Origin: Cyclobacterium marinum DSM 745
GTDB taxonomy: Bacteria > Bacteroidota > Bacteroidia > Cytophagales > Cyclobacteriaceae
Assembly (NCBI RefSeq): GCF_000222485.1
Contig: NC_015914.1
Location: 4,880,001 to 4,944,000, forward strand
Direction of reading: 5' to 3'
Length of the DNA stretch: 64,000 nt
Part shown: one piece after another, positions 1-9,545 of the stretch
How the letters are laid out: every line of letters begins with the position of its first letter
How positions within the stretch are numbered: the stretch's first letter is position 1
Notes under the pieces: model-generated
Seen by the model: only the letters and a program-made list of their open reading frames with translations
Told to the model about the DNA's origin: nothing
Databases searched by the model: none
Program-made: the position numbers and the translations under genes

Positions 1-3000
1 TTAAGCTGTCAGTGTCTGAACTGAAGCCATTTGGCCCTTTCCATTTTATTTCAGTATTTCCAGATCCTCCGGAAATATCCAAATAAATGTAACCTTCATT
101 TCCACCATTACAATGCACCCCAAATCCATTGTAGTCAGATACATCCTCTTTAACTTCCAGTGGAAAAGGAGATTTCAGGTCAAAGTCCCTCTGCAATGTA
201 CAGCCGTTTTGATCTGTTATTAAGACATGGTAATTTCCTGCTTCTAGGCCTTCCAATTGGGTTTTTGTAGATGTAAATCCATTGGGACCTGTCCAGTTAT
301 AAGTTAGATTGCCTTGGTTTCCGGTGATGTTGAATGAAATAGCTCCATCTGTTCCTCCCGCGCAAGTGATTTGGTATCCATTAAAATCTGACAATTGTAA
401 ATTGCTGAGTTGTAAGCCGGTTTCAGGTTGATCCACTAAAATGTTATCTATTTTTTTAATACAGCCATTGGCATCTTCTACAGTTACCCAATATTGGTTA
501 CCGACGAGTTGATCAAAGGTATATTCATCACTGTTAAAGTTAATAATAGTTCGGATTGCTTCTGTATCTCCCATAATCCCTACAGTGAGGCTATAAGGAG
601 CCATGGAACCTTGGGCTATCATTAACGTAAAAGCACCATTGCGCTCACCAAAACAAGCTACCGGAACCCTTAAATCTTCTGGCTCAGATAGGATTAATTC
701 ATTGGGTTCGGAAATCTTATAAGTTGCTTGGATGATTGCGCCATTATCATCAGCTAGTGTCAATGAATAATAGCCTGCAGATAGGTTTTCTATATTACTA
801 TTTGTCGAAGAGAAGTTGTTAGGACCGGACCAACTGTAGGTGTAATTACCTGTTCCTCCTGCCGGATTTGGTTTAATGCTACCGGTGGCAGCTCCATTGC
901 AACTGATCTGAAAGCCATTCACTTCAGGTATGTAGGGAGTCAATGTCAATGGTTGTGGGGCTTCTAGCGTTATGGAAGCCAATCGTGCGGTACAATTGTT
1001 GTCATCTGTTACAATAAAAGTATAATCTCCGGGGGAGAGATTACTGATGTCTTTGGTGTTTGCCTCAAAGCCATTCGGCCCATTCCATTCGAATTTATAA
1101 TCACCTTTCCCTCCAACAATTTCCAAAGAAATGCTACCATCGCTTGCTCCGGGAAAAGAGATTTGATATCCATTAAAATTGGAAACAAGGGTATCCTGAA
1201 TAAGTAAACCTGTTTCCGGTTCATCAATTATTATTCCTTCCAACAAGTAATCACATCCATTTTCATCCTCAATTCTAAAATCATAGCTTCCTGCTTTTAA
1301 ATTTGAAAAATAAAGGGTGTCCGAATCGACCTTATTGATAGGGCCTATTGATTTGAAAGTAGATCCATTTCTAAAAACCTCTATTGAAAATGGTGTAGGG
1401 GTGTTTTCATACAATTGAATGGCTATGGTACCTGCTTCTTCACCAAAACATCTTACATCTTGTCTTAGCTCACTCAATTCTTTAAGTATCAGTGGTGTAG
1501 GCTCGTTGATGGTGTAATTATTTGCTACAATACATCCATTTTGATCTGTTATTAAAACAGCATATTCTCCCGGGTCTAAGTGCTGCCTTGATAATTCACT
1601 TTCCTCCGAGTTGAGAGGGAAAGAGGTCAACTCTCCTGGTTCTGGGGAGTTTAGGTTTGCAAAATTTCCTTTAAACCATTCAATAGTATATTCCGGAGAA
1701 CCTCCCAGCGGGTTTATGCTAATACTTCCATCAGCCATACCATTGCAAGATATATTTTCAATGGTTTCTGAAAGGGTTAATGGTTCCGGTCCCTCAATAG
1801 TTATCCAACCGGTTGTTTTCTCACAAACCAGCGGAGCAGCACCGGTAATATCAAATAACCTTCCTTTGTCTTTAATTTTGGCATAATAATCACCTGGAGG
1901 CAAGTTGTTAATTTTACTTTCCATTCCAATAATAGTACCTGCCAAACTTACAAATGAGTTGTTTACTGTTTTAACTTCGTTTTCTTTATCGTCAAACCAT
2001 GTTACTTCATAATTGGCCCATTCATTGCGATGGCTTTTTGGGAAGGGAGATGACCAACCCCCATCAATAATAAGACTTATCTCACCATCGTTGTTCCCAA
2101 AGCAGGTGACATGTTTTACAGTTTCAACTTCGTCCATAGGTTCAGGAATGACAATTTCAAAACTTTCGCTACCATTGCATTGAAATCTATCTTCGATTTC
2201 GATGGTGTATGTACCGGGTTCCAAGTCTTTGGCTTGAATTACAATAAAACCATCCGAATCTGAAACTATTTCAAAATCTGTTTGCTTTTGCTTGCCTTCA
2301 CTATCAATTACAATAAAATTGTTAACCGGAAGTGTAGCATTGAAAATAATGAATTCAACGAGGCCTGTTTGGTCTTCCGGGCAAAGCAAACCGGCAAAAT
2401 TCAATTCAAAATCCAGAGAATAAGCCTGACCTAAGGGACCTGAGTCTCTTAAATATTCCCTTCCTAGATTATCAATTGCATATATTTGGTATTCTATGTC
2501 TCTGTTTAATTCATAATCTTGACCAAATGTTGCGGTAGCTGAGCTTTGAAATGGCGCCGTATTATTTACAGTCACCACCCTTAAGGTATCCCCCAGATCA
2601 TCGATTAGCTTAAAGGTAAAGGGGAAAGATTCTTCATGTCGTTGATTGGGTTTATAAGCGCTTAAGGTAAGTGAGATTATACCCTTACAGCTGTTTTCTG
2701 AATAGGCCAAAGGTAAAATTGGGGGGATCACCAGAACTTTAAACGGGAATACCTGACTGTGGTCCACACCATCAGTTACTTGAAGGTTAACAATAATTTC
2801 CTTGCCTTTTGCTTCCCAATCCTCAGCGTATTGAATGGAAGGAGAAATGGTTTTACCTGAGAGAGCATAACCATTTCCAGCTTGCACCTCCAATTGTAGT
2901 TTAGATCTATCTCCGGAATAATTGATGGACAGCATGTCAAGTGACAAAGTCAAATCCCCATCGAACATAACCTCTGTTTCAATTTGATCCTGAATTGTAA

Positions 3001-3106
3001 TGGATGCAAAAGGATTTATTAGTTCACCTTTAATTTTAAAAATTTGAAGTCCAAAAATTAAAAATAAAATGATACTGAGAATAATATATTTACTATTTAT
3101 TTTCAA
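1..3106 (-). CDS. SprB-repeat giant surface protein, N-terminal part (runs off left edge)
   Basis: A single minus-strand frame is open from 3106 to the window edge, giving about 1035 residues without a stop. After a hydrophobic N-terminal segment (about residues 6-19) comes a region of roughly 330 residues without recognised domains. Then at least eight tandem units follow, each built as V/I-x-C-x-G-x-x-D/N-G, a glycine pair, W-x-GP-x-GF, L-x-x-G-x-Y and VTD-x-x-GC. This is the SprB repeat found in gliding-motility adhesins and other cell-surface proteins of Bacteroidetes. The first possible start is TTG at 3106, just before the hydrophobic segment; the first in-frame ATG (about 2968) would remove that export signal, and an in-frame stop lies upstream. 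The C-terminus, where a T9SS sorting domain would be expected, is outside the window. The role in adhesion or motility is inferred from the family. Confidence 0.88.
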   Translation of the reverse strand, partial: MKINSKYIILSIILFLIFGLQIFKIKGELINPFASITIQDQIETEVMFDGDLTLSLDMLSINYSGDRSKLQLEVQAGNGYALSGKTISPSIQYAEDWEAKGKEIIVNLQVTDGVDHSQVFPFKVLVIPPILPLAYSENSCKGIISLTLSAYKPNQRHEESFPFTFKLIDDLGDTLRVVTVNNTAPFQSSATATFGQDYELNRDIEYQIYAIDNLGREYLRDSGPLGQAYSLDFELNFAGLLCPEDQTGLVEFIIFNATLPVNNFIVIDSEGKQKQTDFEIVSDSDGFIVIQAKDLEPGTYTIEIEDRFQCNGSESFEIVIPEPMDEVETVKHVTCFGNNDGEISLIIDGGWSSPFPKSHRNEWANYEVTWFDDKENEVKTVNNSFVSLAGTIIGMESKINNLPPGDYYAKIKDKGRLFDITGAAPLVCEKTTGWITIEGPEPLTLSETIENISCNGMADGSISINPLGGSPEYTIEWFKGNFANLNSPEPGELTSFPLNSEESELSRQHLDPGEYAVLITDQNGCIVANNYTINEPTPLILKELSELRQDVRCFGEEAGTIAIQLYENTPTPFSIEVFRNGSTFKSIGPINKVDSDTLYFSNLKAGSYDFRIEDENGCDYLLEGIIIDEPETGLLIQDTLVSNFNGYQISFPGASDGSISLEIVGGKGDYKFEWNGPNGFEANTKDISNLSPGDYTFIVTDDNNCTARLASITLEAPQPLTLTPYIPEVNGFQISCNGAATGSIKPNPAGGTGNYTYSWSGPNNFSSTNSNIENLSAGYYSLTLADDNGAIIQATYKISEPNELILSEPEDLRVPVACFGERNGAFTLMIAQGSMAPYSLTVGIMGDTEAIRTIINFNSDEYTFDQLVGNQYWVTVEDANGCIKKIDNILVDQPETGLQLSNLQLSDFNGYQITCAGGTDGAISFNITGNQGNLTYNWTGPNGFTSTKTQLEGLEAGNYHVLITDQNGCTLQRDFDLKSPFPLEVKEDVSDYNGFGVHCNGGNEGYIYLDISGGSGNTEIKWKGPNGFSSDTDSL

Positions 3107-3511
3107 CTGTATTACCGAGGGGCTTTATAAAAAAAACACTTATAAAAATGCCAAAATTTAACAAAGAATCGCATGGAATTTTTTTAAATCCATAAGTAAA
3201 AGTAGGTAATACAAATTTAATAAGTAACTGAATTTTAAATTATTATGAATGTAAATCTAGTCTTTAAGACTTGAGAATTCTTAAAAAATATGGATGATTA
3301 TTTAAGAGATTCATTATTCCTATTTTCAATCTCTTTTTTGCCTATATCAAATGAAAAGGAAAGGTTTAAGAAAAGTTTTAATAAGGCCAAAAGTTTTTTT
3401 TCATTTTCATTTAATTTATGGCCGATTTGATCTTATTTTTTAATATTTTCGCTGTTATCCTTTTAATTTTATGTCAATTGGAACTTACAATTCCAGAAAT
3501 AACGATAACCC
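3107..3511. other. Divergent intergenic region with no gene seen
   Basis: AT-rich spacer between two divergent genes, so it should hold promoters for both. The only structure noted is a short palindrome at 3259-3271 (AGTCTT-T-AAGACT), a possible operator. I found no convincing Bacteroidetes promoter pair and no open frame with coding character. Confidence 0.6.
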
Positions 3512-5356
3512 ATGATAAAAAAAATCACCTGCTGGATTGCTTTAGTATTTTTAGTTTTTCCCACATTCAGCCAACAACATAATTGGCAACCAAAAAAAGA
3601 TAAAATATTGTCCGAATGGGCAATTAATATTGACCCAAACGCTCCACTTCCTGAATATCCAAGGCCACAGATGAGTAGAGAAAATTGGACCAATCTCAAT
3701 GGTATTTGGAAATATACAATAATTGAGAAAGGAAGCACGGAACCCGAGAATTTTCAGGGAGATATTTTGGTTCCCTATGCAATAGAGTCTGCATTATCAG
3801 GGGTGGGCCAAACTGTAAGTAAAGACCAAGAACTTTGGTATCATAGAAGCTTTGAGGTCGATCGTGGAATGAGGAAGGGAAATTTATTGCTTCATTTTGG
3901 CGCTGTAGATTGGGAGGCAGAGGTTTTTATCAATGGAAAAAGTGTAGGTATGCATCAAGGAGGATATGATCCTTTCTCATTTGAAATAAGTGAAGCTTTG
4001 GTTTCCGGAAGAAAGCAACAATTAAGCATTAGGGTTTGGGATCCAACTGATGAAGGACCTCAACCTCGAGGTAAACAAATCAATAAACCACATGGAATAT
4101 GGTACACCCCGGTTACTGGGATTTGGCAGACAGTTTGGCTGGAAGCTGTTCCTGATCAGTATATTTCCCATATTAAAAACACTGCTGATTTAGACAACAA
4201 ACAGATTTCCGTTGAGACTCAAGTAAATGATCCTCAACCCGGACAAATGATTACTGTTCGCCTATTTACGAATGGCGAGCTTTTAGATGAAAAAGAGGTA
4301 CCTGCAGGAGAATCGACAATTTTTTCTATTGATAACCCCAATATATGGGGGCCGGATAACCCTTTTTTATATGATATTGAAGCACGTTTAATGGATGGTA
4401 GAAAGCAATTGGATGCTGTCAAAAGCTATACAGCCATGAGAAAAATAAGCATGAAGCCTGATGCCTATGGAAATCAGCGCTTGTTGTTGAACGATAAGTT
4501 TTTATTTCAATATGGTCCTTTGGATCAAGGGTGGTGGCCTGATGGCTTGTATACTGCTCCCACGGAAGAAGCTTTGGTCTATGATATTGATAAAACCAAA
4601 GAGATGGGCTTTAATATGATAAGAAAGCATGTGAAAGTAGAACCTGCCAGGTGGTATTATCACTGTGATAAAATAGGTATGCTTGTTTGGCAAGATATGC
4701 CAAGTGGTGACATGGGAAATAGGTGGGAAGCCAGACCCGGGGTAGTAGGAAAAGGCACTGAGCGAAAAAGAAGCCCTGAATCTATGGCTATTTTTAAAAA
4801 AGAATGGAAAGCCATTATGGATGCCAATTACAATTTTCCTTCTATTATTGTTTGGGTGCCTTTCAATGAAGCTTGGGGCCAATTCAATACAGAGGAAATT
4901 GTGAAATGGACAGTAGAATATGACCCTTCCAGATTGGTAAATGGAGCTAGTGGTGGTAATTATACATTGGAAGGGCAAATTATGGACATGCACAATTACC
5001 CGGATCCTGTAATGCCTGATCCCAAAATTTGGGGACACCACCAAATAATTGTTTTGGGAGAATATGGAGGTTTAGGTTTGCCAATAGAAGGGCATACTTG
5101 GCAAAATAAAGACAATTGGGGTTACCAAAGCTTTAAAGATAAAGATGCTTTGAGAGAAAGGTACAGTAAACTGATCCAAGACCTTAAACCACTTATCCCA
5201 ATGGGGCTTTCTGCTGCCATATATACGCAAACCACTGATGTGGAAGTAGAAACCAATGGACTGATGACCTATGATAGAAAAGTTTCCAAATTGGAGCCCC
5301 AATTCTTAAAGCAATTGCACAAAGAATTGTATACCATTAAAATCCCAATGAAATGA
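3512..5356 (+). CDS. Secreted glycoside hydrolase family 2 (beta-galactosidase/glucuronidase-like)
   Basis: 614 residues. Residues 1-20 form a signal peptide ending before QQ. The GH2 layout follows: an N-terminal jelly-roll sugar-binding domain (about 45-215, with WYHR and the HFGAVDW...VFINGK pattern), an Ig-like linker domain (about 215-320) and a TIM barrel (about 330-610). The acid/base Glu is E453 in the FNEAWGQ motif and the nucleophile is probably E517 in VLGEYGG. It should hydrolyse beta-linked galactosides, glucuronides or similar residues in the periplasm or at the surface; the exact sugar cannot be read from the sequence. At 614 residues it is shorter than LacZ and like the compact GH2 enzymes of Bacteroidetes. 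The stop overlaps the next gene's start, so it is translationally coupled to a mutarotase. Confidence 0.9.
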   Translation: MIKKITCWIALVFLVFPTFSQQHNWQPKKDKILSEWAINIDPNAPLPEYPRPQMSRENWTNLNGIWKYTIIEKGSTEPENFQGDILVPYAIESALSGVGQTVSKDQELWYHRSFEVDRGMRKGNLLLHFGAVDWEAEVFINGKSVGMHQGGYDPFSFEISEALVSGRKQQLSIRVWDPTDEGPQPRGKQINKPHGIWYTPVTGIWQTVWLEAVPDQYISHIKNTADLDNKQISVETQVNDPQPGQMITVRLFTNGELLDEKEVPAGESTIFSIDNPNIWGPDNPFLYDIEARLMDGRKQLDAVKSYTAMRKISMKPDAYGNQRLLLNDKFLFQYGPLDQGWWPDGLYTAPTEEALVYDIDKTKEMGFNMIRKHVKVEPARWYYHCDKIGMLVWQDMPSGDMGNRWEARPGVVGKGTERKRSPESMAIFKKEWKAIMDANYNFPSIIVWVPFNEAWGQFNTEEIVKWTVEYDPSRLVNGASGGNYTLEGQIMDMHNYPDPVMPDPKIWGHHQIIVLGEYGGLGLPIEGHTWQNKDNWGYQSFKDKDALRERYSKLIQDLKPLIPMGLSAAIYTQTTDVEVETNGLMTYDRKVSKLEPQFLKQLHKELYTIKIPMK

Positions 5357-6525
5357 AATACTTAACCTTAAAAGCCCTCGTCTTAGTGGGTCTAATTACC
5401 TCATGTGGACCTAACAATAAAGAGAAAGCGGTAAACGAACAACAAACAGAACCGAAATATTTAACAGCAATGGAAGATTCAGCATTTGAAAAAACAATTG
5501 AAGGTAAGGAAGTGAAATTGTATCACCTCAGCAATAAGAATGGAATGGAAATGACCGTAACCAATTTTGGCGCAAGGGTAGTAGAATTGTTTGCTCCGGA
5601 TAAGGACGGGAATTTTGAAGATGTGGTTTTGGGTTATGATAATCTTGAAGAGTATAGCAATAATCCCGGAGGCTATTATGGAGCCCCAATTGGTAGGTAT
5701 GGCAATCGAATAGCCAATGCACAATTTTCATTAGATGGTAAGACTTATTCTCTAGAGGCCAATAATGGTCCCAATAATCTTCATGGAGCTCCGGAGGGTT
5801 ATCATAAAGTGGTTTGGGAAGTACTTGAAGCTACCAGTCAAAAGTTGGAAATGAAATATGTTTCACCAGATGGAGAAGCAGGGTTTCCAGGTGAGTTAAC
5901 TGTTTTTATGAATTATTATTTGACAGATAATAATGAATTTAGAATTACCTATAAAGCCACTACTGATAAGACTACCATTGTCAATTTAACTCATCACTCT
6001 TTTTTTAATCTAAATGGACATGGTGAAGGAAGCGTGAGAAACCATATGCTTCAGTTAAATGCAGATAATTTTACTCCTGTAGATGATAATTTAATACCCT
6101 TGGGTGAAATTAGATCTGTTGAAAGTACACCATTTGATTTTAGAGAACCTCACCTTGTAGGGGAACGCATAGATGCAGACAATGAGCAGTTGAAAAAAGG
6201 AGGAGGGTATGACCATAACTGGGTAGTAAACCGTGAAGAAGGTAGCAAAGAAACGATTAAAATCGCTACTGTATGGGTCCCTGAAAATGGTCGGAAAATG
6301 GAAGTATTTACCGATCAACCCGGGGTACAGGTGTATACCGGCAATTTTATGACAGGGGGAGGCCCATCAAAAGCCGGAAAAAATTATCAAAAGCAAGGAG
6401 CCATTTGTTTGGAAACTCAGCATTATCCCGATTCTCCAAATCAGCCTTCCTTTCCTTCAGTGACACTTAAGCCGGAAGAAACTTATTCACATGAATGTAT
6501 ATATAAATTTTCTGTGATTGATTGA
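5353..6525 (+). CDS. galM: Aldose 1-epimerase (mutarotase), lipoprotein
   Basis: 390 residues. The N-terminus is a lipoprotein signal with lipobox LITSC and the lipidated residue C18, so the enzyme is probably membrane-anchored outside the cytoplasm. The galactose mutarotase fold spans about residues 45-388. The family's active-site set is present: H144 (NNLHG), H215 (THHSFFNL), D287 (GYDHNW) and E354 (CLETQ), plus the GRYGNRI motif. It interconverts alpha and beta anomers of free aldoses. It overlaps the upstream GH2 gene by 4 bases (ATGA), which suggests it processes that enzyme's product. Confidence 0.93.
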   Translation: MKYLTLKALVLVGLITSCGPNNKEKAVNEQQTEPKYLTAMEDSAFEKTIEGKEVKLYHLSNKNGMEMTVTNFGARVVELFAPDKDGNFEDVVLGYDNLEEYSNNPGGYYGAPIGRYGNRIANAQFSLDGKTYSLEANNGPNNLHGAPEGYHKVVWEVLEATSQKLEMKYVSPDGEAGFPGELTVFMNYYLTDNNEFRITYKATTDKTTIVNLTHHSFFNLNGHGEGSVRNHMLQLNADNFTPVDDNLIPLGEIRSVESTPFDFREPHLVGERIDADNEQLKKGGGYDHNWVVNREEGSKETIKIATVWVPENGRKMEVFTDQPGVQVYTGNFMTGGGPSKAGKNYQKQGAICLETQHYPDSPNQPSFPSVTLKPEETYSHECIYKFSVID

Positions 6526-6532
6526 TGATCCT

Positions 6533-7558
6533 ATGCAAGCTTCTCCTATTTTTATATTGATGTTGCTTTTAACAGCCATGTTATATTCCTGTGGTGGTAC
6601 CACTAAACCTGTAGAGCAAAAGCAAACATTTTTGCCCATTACGATAATTGCAGAGGGGGATGGGCTCCATTCGATTATTGAGGAGGGAACCCAAGCTGAA
6701 ATATTGGGTAGTGGTTTTGCATGGACTGAAGGGCCGTTATGGATTGAAGAAGAGGAAATGTTATTGTTTTCGGAAATCCCTGCCAATAAGGTGCACTTTT
6801 GGAAAGAAGGAAGCTCTCCTAAAGTTTATTTGCAACCTGCAGGTTTGACTTCCAATGAAAACAGAGGTGGGGAAGTCGGGTCCAATGGTTTACTCTTGGA
6901 CCCCTATGGAAAATTGGTTTTGTGTCAGCATGGAGACAGGAGAATGGCTAGAATGACCGCTGAATTGAATGCTCCGGAACCGGTCTATGAAACGATTGTT
7001 GGAGAATATGAAGGGAAACCTTTAAATAGTCCCAACGATGCTGTTTACGATACCCAAGGCAATTTATATTTTACAGATCCTCCTTACGGTTTGGAATATA
7101 GAATGGACGACCCAAAAAAGGCAATTGACTTTCAAGGCGTTTACAAGTTGAATAAGGATGGGGAATTGCAATTGCTATTGGATAGCATTACCAGACCTAA
7201 CGGAATTGCTTTATTTCCAGATGAAAAACAACTTATTATAGCTAATTCAGATCCGGAAAACCCCATTTGGTACCATTATTCTTTAGATGGAGCTAATGGT
7301 TTGACAGCAGGAAGGGTTTTCTATGATGCAAGTGAGGTAGCAAGCAATGAAGCCGGTTTACCGGATGGGTTGAAAATCAAAAATGATGGAACTGTCATTG
7401 CGACGGGACCCGGCGGAATATGGTTTTTTGGGCCTAGTGGATCATTATTAGGCAGGCTTAAGCTTTCAGAGCGGGTGTCCAATGTTGCATTAAATAAAAA
7501 GGAAAACCTATTATTTGCTACTGCCGACAGTTATGTGCTCAGGATTCCATTAAAATAG
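6533..7558 (+). CDS. SMP-30/gluconolactonase-family lipoprotein
   Basis: 341 residues from the ATG at 6533. A longer frame opens at a TTG at 6518 inside the previous gene, but the ATG gives a clean lipoprotein signal (lipobox MLYSC, lipid at C20). The six-bladed propeller family is recognised from repeated blades with F-x-W-x-EGP, NSPND-x-x-Y, NLYFTDPPYGL, RPNGIALFPD and LPDGLKI. Glu and Asn/Asp residues in these motifs would bind the catalytic divalent metal. Known relatives hydrolyse sugar lactones such as gluconolactone. It is third in the GH2-mutarotase operon and may open lactones made from the released sugar after oxidation; the substrate is unknown. Confidence 0.88.
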   Translation: MQASPIFILMLLLTAMLYSCGGTTKPVEQKQTFLPITIIAEGDGLHSIIEEGTQAEILGSGFAWTEGPLWIEEEEMLLFSEIPANKVHFWKEGSSPKVYLQPAGLTSNENRGGEVGSNGLLLDPYGKLVLCQHGDRRMARMTAELNAPEPVYETIVGEYEGKPLNSPNDAVYDTQGNLYFTDPPYGLEYRMDDPKKAIDFQGVYKLNKDGELQLLLDSITRPNGIALFPDEKQLIIANSDPENPIWYHYSLDGANGLTAGRVFYDASEVASNEAGLPDGLKIKNDGTVIATGPGGIWFFGPSGSLLGRLKLSERVSNVALNKKENLLFATADSYVLRIPLK

Positions 7559-7578
7559 CTAATTGAGCTAAATATTAT

Positions 7579-7628
7579 AACGTGTACCTATGCTATCAGA
7601 TGAATTTTAGCAGAGGTACACGTTTTTT
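7579..7628 (+). terminator. Rho-independent terminator of the GH2 operon
   Basis: Perfect 11-bp stem AACGTGTACCT (7579-7589) paired with AGGTACACGTT (7614-7624), followed by a T-run on the plus strand. The right half lies inside the last codons of the convergent gene ending at 7596, so this hairpin is shared with coding sequence. Confidence 0.8.
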
Positions 7629-8738
7629 TATTTTATTTTTCAGGTCATCAGGGAAAGCTTTTTTTCCCATAAAAATATCGGTTAAGATCTCACATCCTTT
7701 TTGTCCGTATTTGCTTAGAAGCATATTCCTAATGGCAGGTTGGGCATAGCAGATAAATGCTATAAATGTAGAACTATTTAATTCAGATAATATCCGTTGA
7801 TCAAGTAATTGCCTGTAGGCATTAGCGGCGGCCTTTTCATTTTCGAAATTGTTAACAATGGCCTTGGAAGCAAGTTCTCCAGATAATATAGCGTTTGAAA
7901 TTCCTTCTGCAGTTAAAGGGTCCGCAAAACCTGCTGCATCACCGGAAAGAAAAATTCTATCTTTTGAAAAAACATCCTTTCTTTGGCCGACAGGTATTTG
8001 AAATCCATGCACCTCAGATTCTAAAATCTCTTTTATTTCTAATTTTTTTAAATAGTCCTTATAATATTTTTTAAGATCAATTCTTTGTTTTTTTAAAGTA
8101 CAAACACCTAAAGATAGGTGCCCATTTTTAGGAAAACACCAAGCATAGCCATCAGGGACTGCATCTACGTCAAAGCGGACATTTTTAGACAATCTAATAA
8201 AATCATTTTCAGGCACTTTTACTTCAAACTCTAATGCAGGAATAAGCTTTCGGCTCTCCTTCCATCCGCCAAATTTAGCTGTTTGGCTAAGGGCACCATC
8301 AGCGCCAATTAGGTACTTGCATTTGATATCCCCACCTGAAGTTTTTATAAGCAAGCCATTTTCACTCTTTACCAAGCCTTCCATAGTGGTTTGCTCTATG
8401 ATATGTGCTCCTTGCTCTAATGCTTTATTTACCAGAAATTGGTCAAATGAATCTCTCATGACCATTGAAATGATTGGTTCATTTCTTTTTGCAGTAAAAA
8501 AATGAGGGCTTTTTTCAAAAAACACTTCCAGTTCATAAAATTCCTTTTCAACCACCTCCTCAATAGAAAAGGGTAGGTTAATTCGGCCTCTATAAACCAA
8601 ACCTCCTCCACAAGTTTTATACCTAGGGAGTTTTTCTTTCTCAATGATTACTACCTTTTTTCCTTTTTTTGCAGCATGATAGGCGGCCATGGCACCTGAC
8701 GGACCCGATCCAATAATGGCAATGTCAAACTCTTTCAT
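7596..8738 (-). CDS. FAD-dependent oxidoreductase, geranylgeranyl-reductase family
   Basis: 380 residues. An FAD-binding Rossmann motif GSGPSG lies at residues 10-15, followed by the E-K ADP-ribose contact (IIEKEKLPR) and the CGGG turn typical of the geranylgeranyl reductase group. The second FAD motif is LSGDAAGFADPLTAEGI near residue 265, and GYAWCFPK is a further family hallmark. Members reduce isoprenoid double bonds or oxidise lipid-like substrates at the membrane; the substrate here is unknown. It sits 8 bases downstream of a small unknown gene and is probably co-transcribed with it. Confidence 0.85.
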   Translation of the reverse strand: MKEFDIAIIGSGPSGAMAAYHAAKKGKKVVIIEKEKLPRYKTCGGGLVYRGRINLPFSIEEVVEKEFYELEVFFEKSPHFFTAKRNEPIISMVMRDSFDQFLVNKALEQGAHIIEQTTMEGLVKSENGLLIKTSGGDIKCKYLIGADGALSQTAKFGGWKESRKLIPALEFEVKVPENDFIRLSKNVRFDVDAVPDGYAWCFPKNGHLSLGVCTLKKQRIDLKKYYKDYLKKLEIKEILESEVHGFQIPVGQRKDVFSKDRIFLSGDAAGFADPLTAEGISNAILSGELASKAIVNNFENEKAAANAYRQLLDQRILSELNSSTFIAFICYAQPAIRNMLLSKYGQKGCEILTDIFMGKKAFPDDLKNKIKKRVPLLKFI

Positions 8739-8746
8739 CAGTAATT

Positions 8747-9103
8747 TTATAAATCATCAGGTTCTCTCTCAGGGATATCAGGACCGAATAAAATCAAATT
8801 TCCTTTTCCAGGATTAAATTCGTAGGTCAGCTCAATTTTATCAAGGTCTGCCTCATTTATGTTTAAGCAGGCATTATAAAAACTTTTATTGAAGCTCACG
8901 AGGAAAGACCCTGTGGATTGTTCAGAAGGGATTATTGGATCCACCAATTGAATGTTTTCAGCCAAGGCTCCATCTAGTTTTGTATATAGACTTAAAAAAA
9001 TCTCAAGTTCATTTTTTTTCTCTTCGAAAACATAAGAAAGTGCAGTATTTATATCCTTTGCATTTTTTATAGTTTCACTTTTGAAGACCCACTTTTCTTG
9101 CAT
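8747..9103 (-). CDS. Small protein of unknown function
   Basis: 118 residues, soluble, acidic, with no signal peptide or membrane segment. I recognise no domain. The N-terminal half is charged and probably helical (about residues 15-45); the C-terminal half is strand-rich and ends in an acidic tail (PEREPDDL). The 8-base spacing to the flavin oxidoreductase suggests a joint transcript and perhaps a shared function. Confidence 0.7.
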   Translation of the reverse strand: MQEKWVFKSETIKNAKDINTALSYVFEEKKNELEIFLSLYTKLDGALAENIQLVDPIIPSEQSTGSFLVSFNKSFYNACLNINEADLDKIELTYEFNPGKGNLILFGPDIPEREPDDL

Positions 9104-9545
9104 TATGAAGATGAATTTATTGTAAGAAATGTAATTGTAAAACCTTTAAATTAAAGAATAGCCCATTCATGATAAAATGAGGTAATTCTATTGAAAATAT
9201 CCGTACTGATCAAAATTAAATAATTAAATTGAAACTGAATAAAAAAATCTTAATCGCTATTAAATAACAAACTGAAAATTGCGCTACTTTAAATTGCATT
9301 TCACAAAAAATCTTAATATTTCAGTGTGAAAATCTTTTAAAGCACGACAGGAAAGCTTAGTAATTTTGATTGGTACAAATTTAAAGGCCTATCATTTTTT
9401 TTGGTTAGCCTACTAGGGTTAAATATAGCCTGCTATCCTTTACTGATCGGGAAAGATGCGAACTTCAATTTTTATTTTTAAAGATGATTTTTCTTTCAAT
9501 AAACCGTAACAAACAATTCATTTCTCATAAAATAACCTTTAATAA
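9104..9545. other. Divergent intergenic region with a possible promoter
   Basis: AT-rich spacer between two divergent operons. A TAATTTTG octamer at 9361 fits the Bacteroidetes -7 consensus TAnnTTTG in the direction of the operon starting at 9546, but no clear -33 element stands at the right distance. No gene is seen. Confidence 0.4.

Noticed and set aside
4502..5044. A 180-codon minus-strand open frame inside the GH2 gene
   Set aside because: It lies opposite a well-supported gene and has no domain; it is a by-product of codon use.
6518..6532. Longer start of the SMP-30 lipoprotein at TTG 6518
   Set aside because: It lies inside the previous gene and the ATG at 6533 gives a clean lipoprotein signal.
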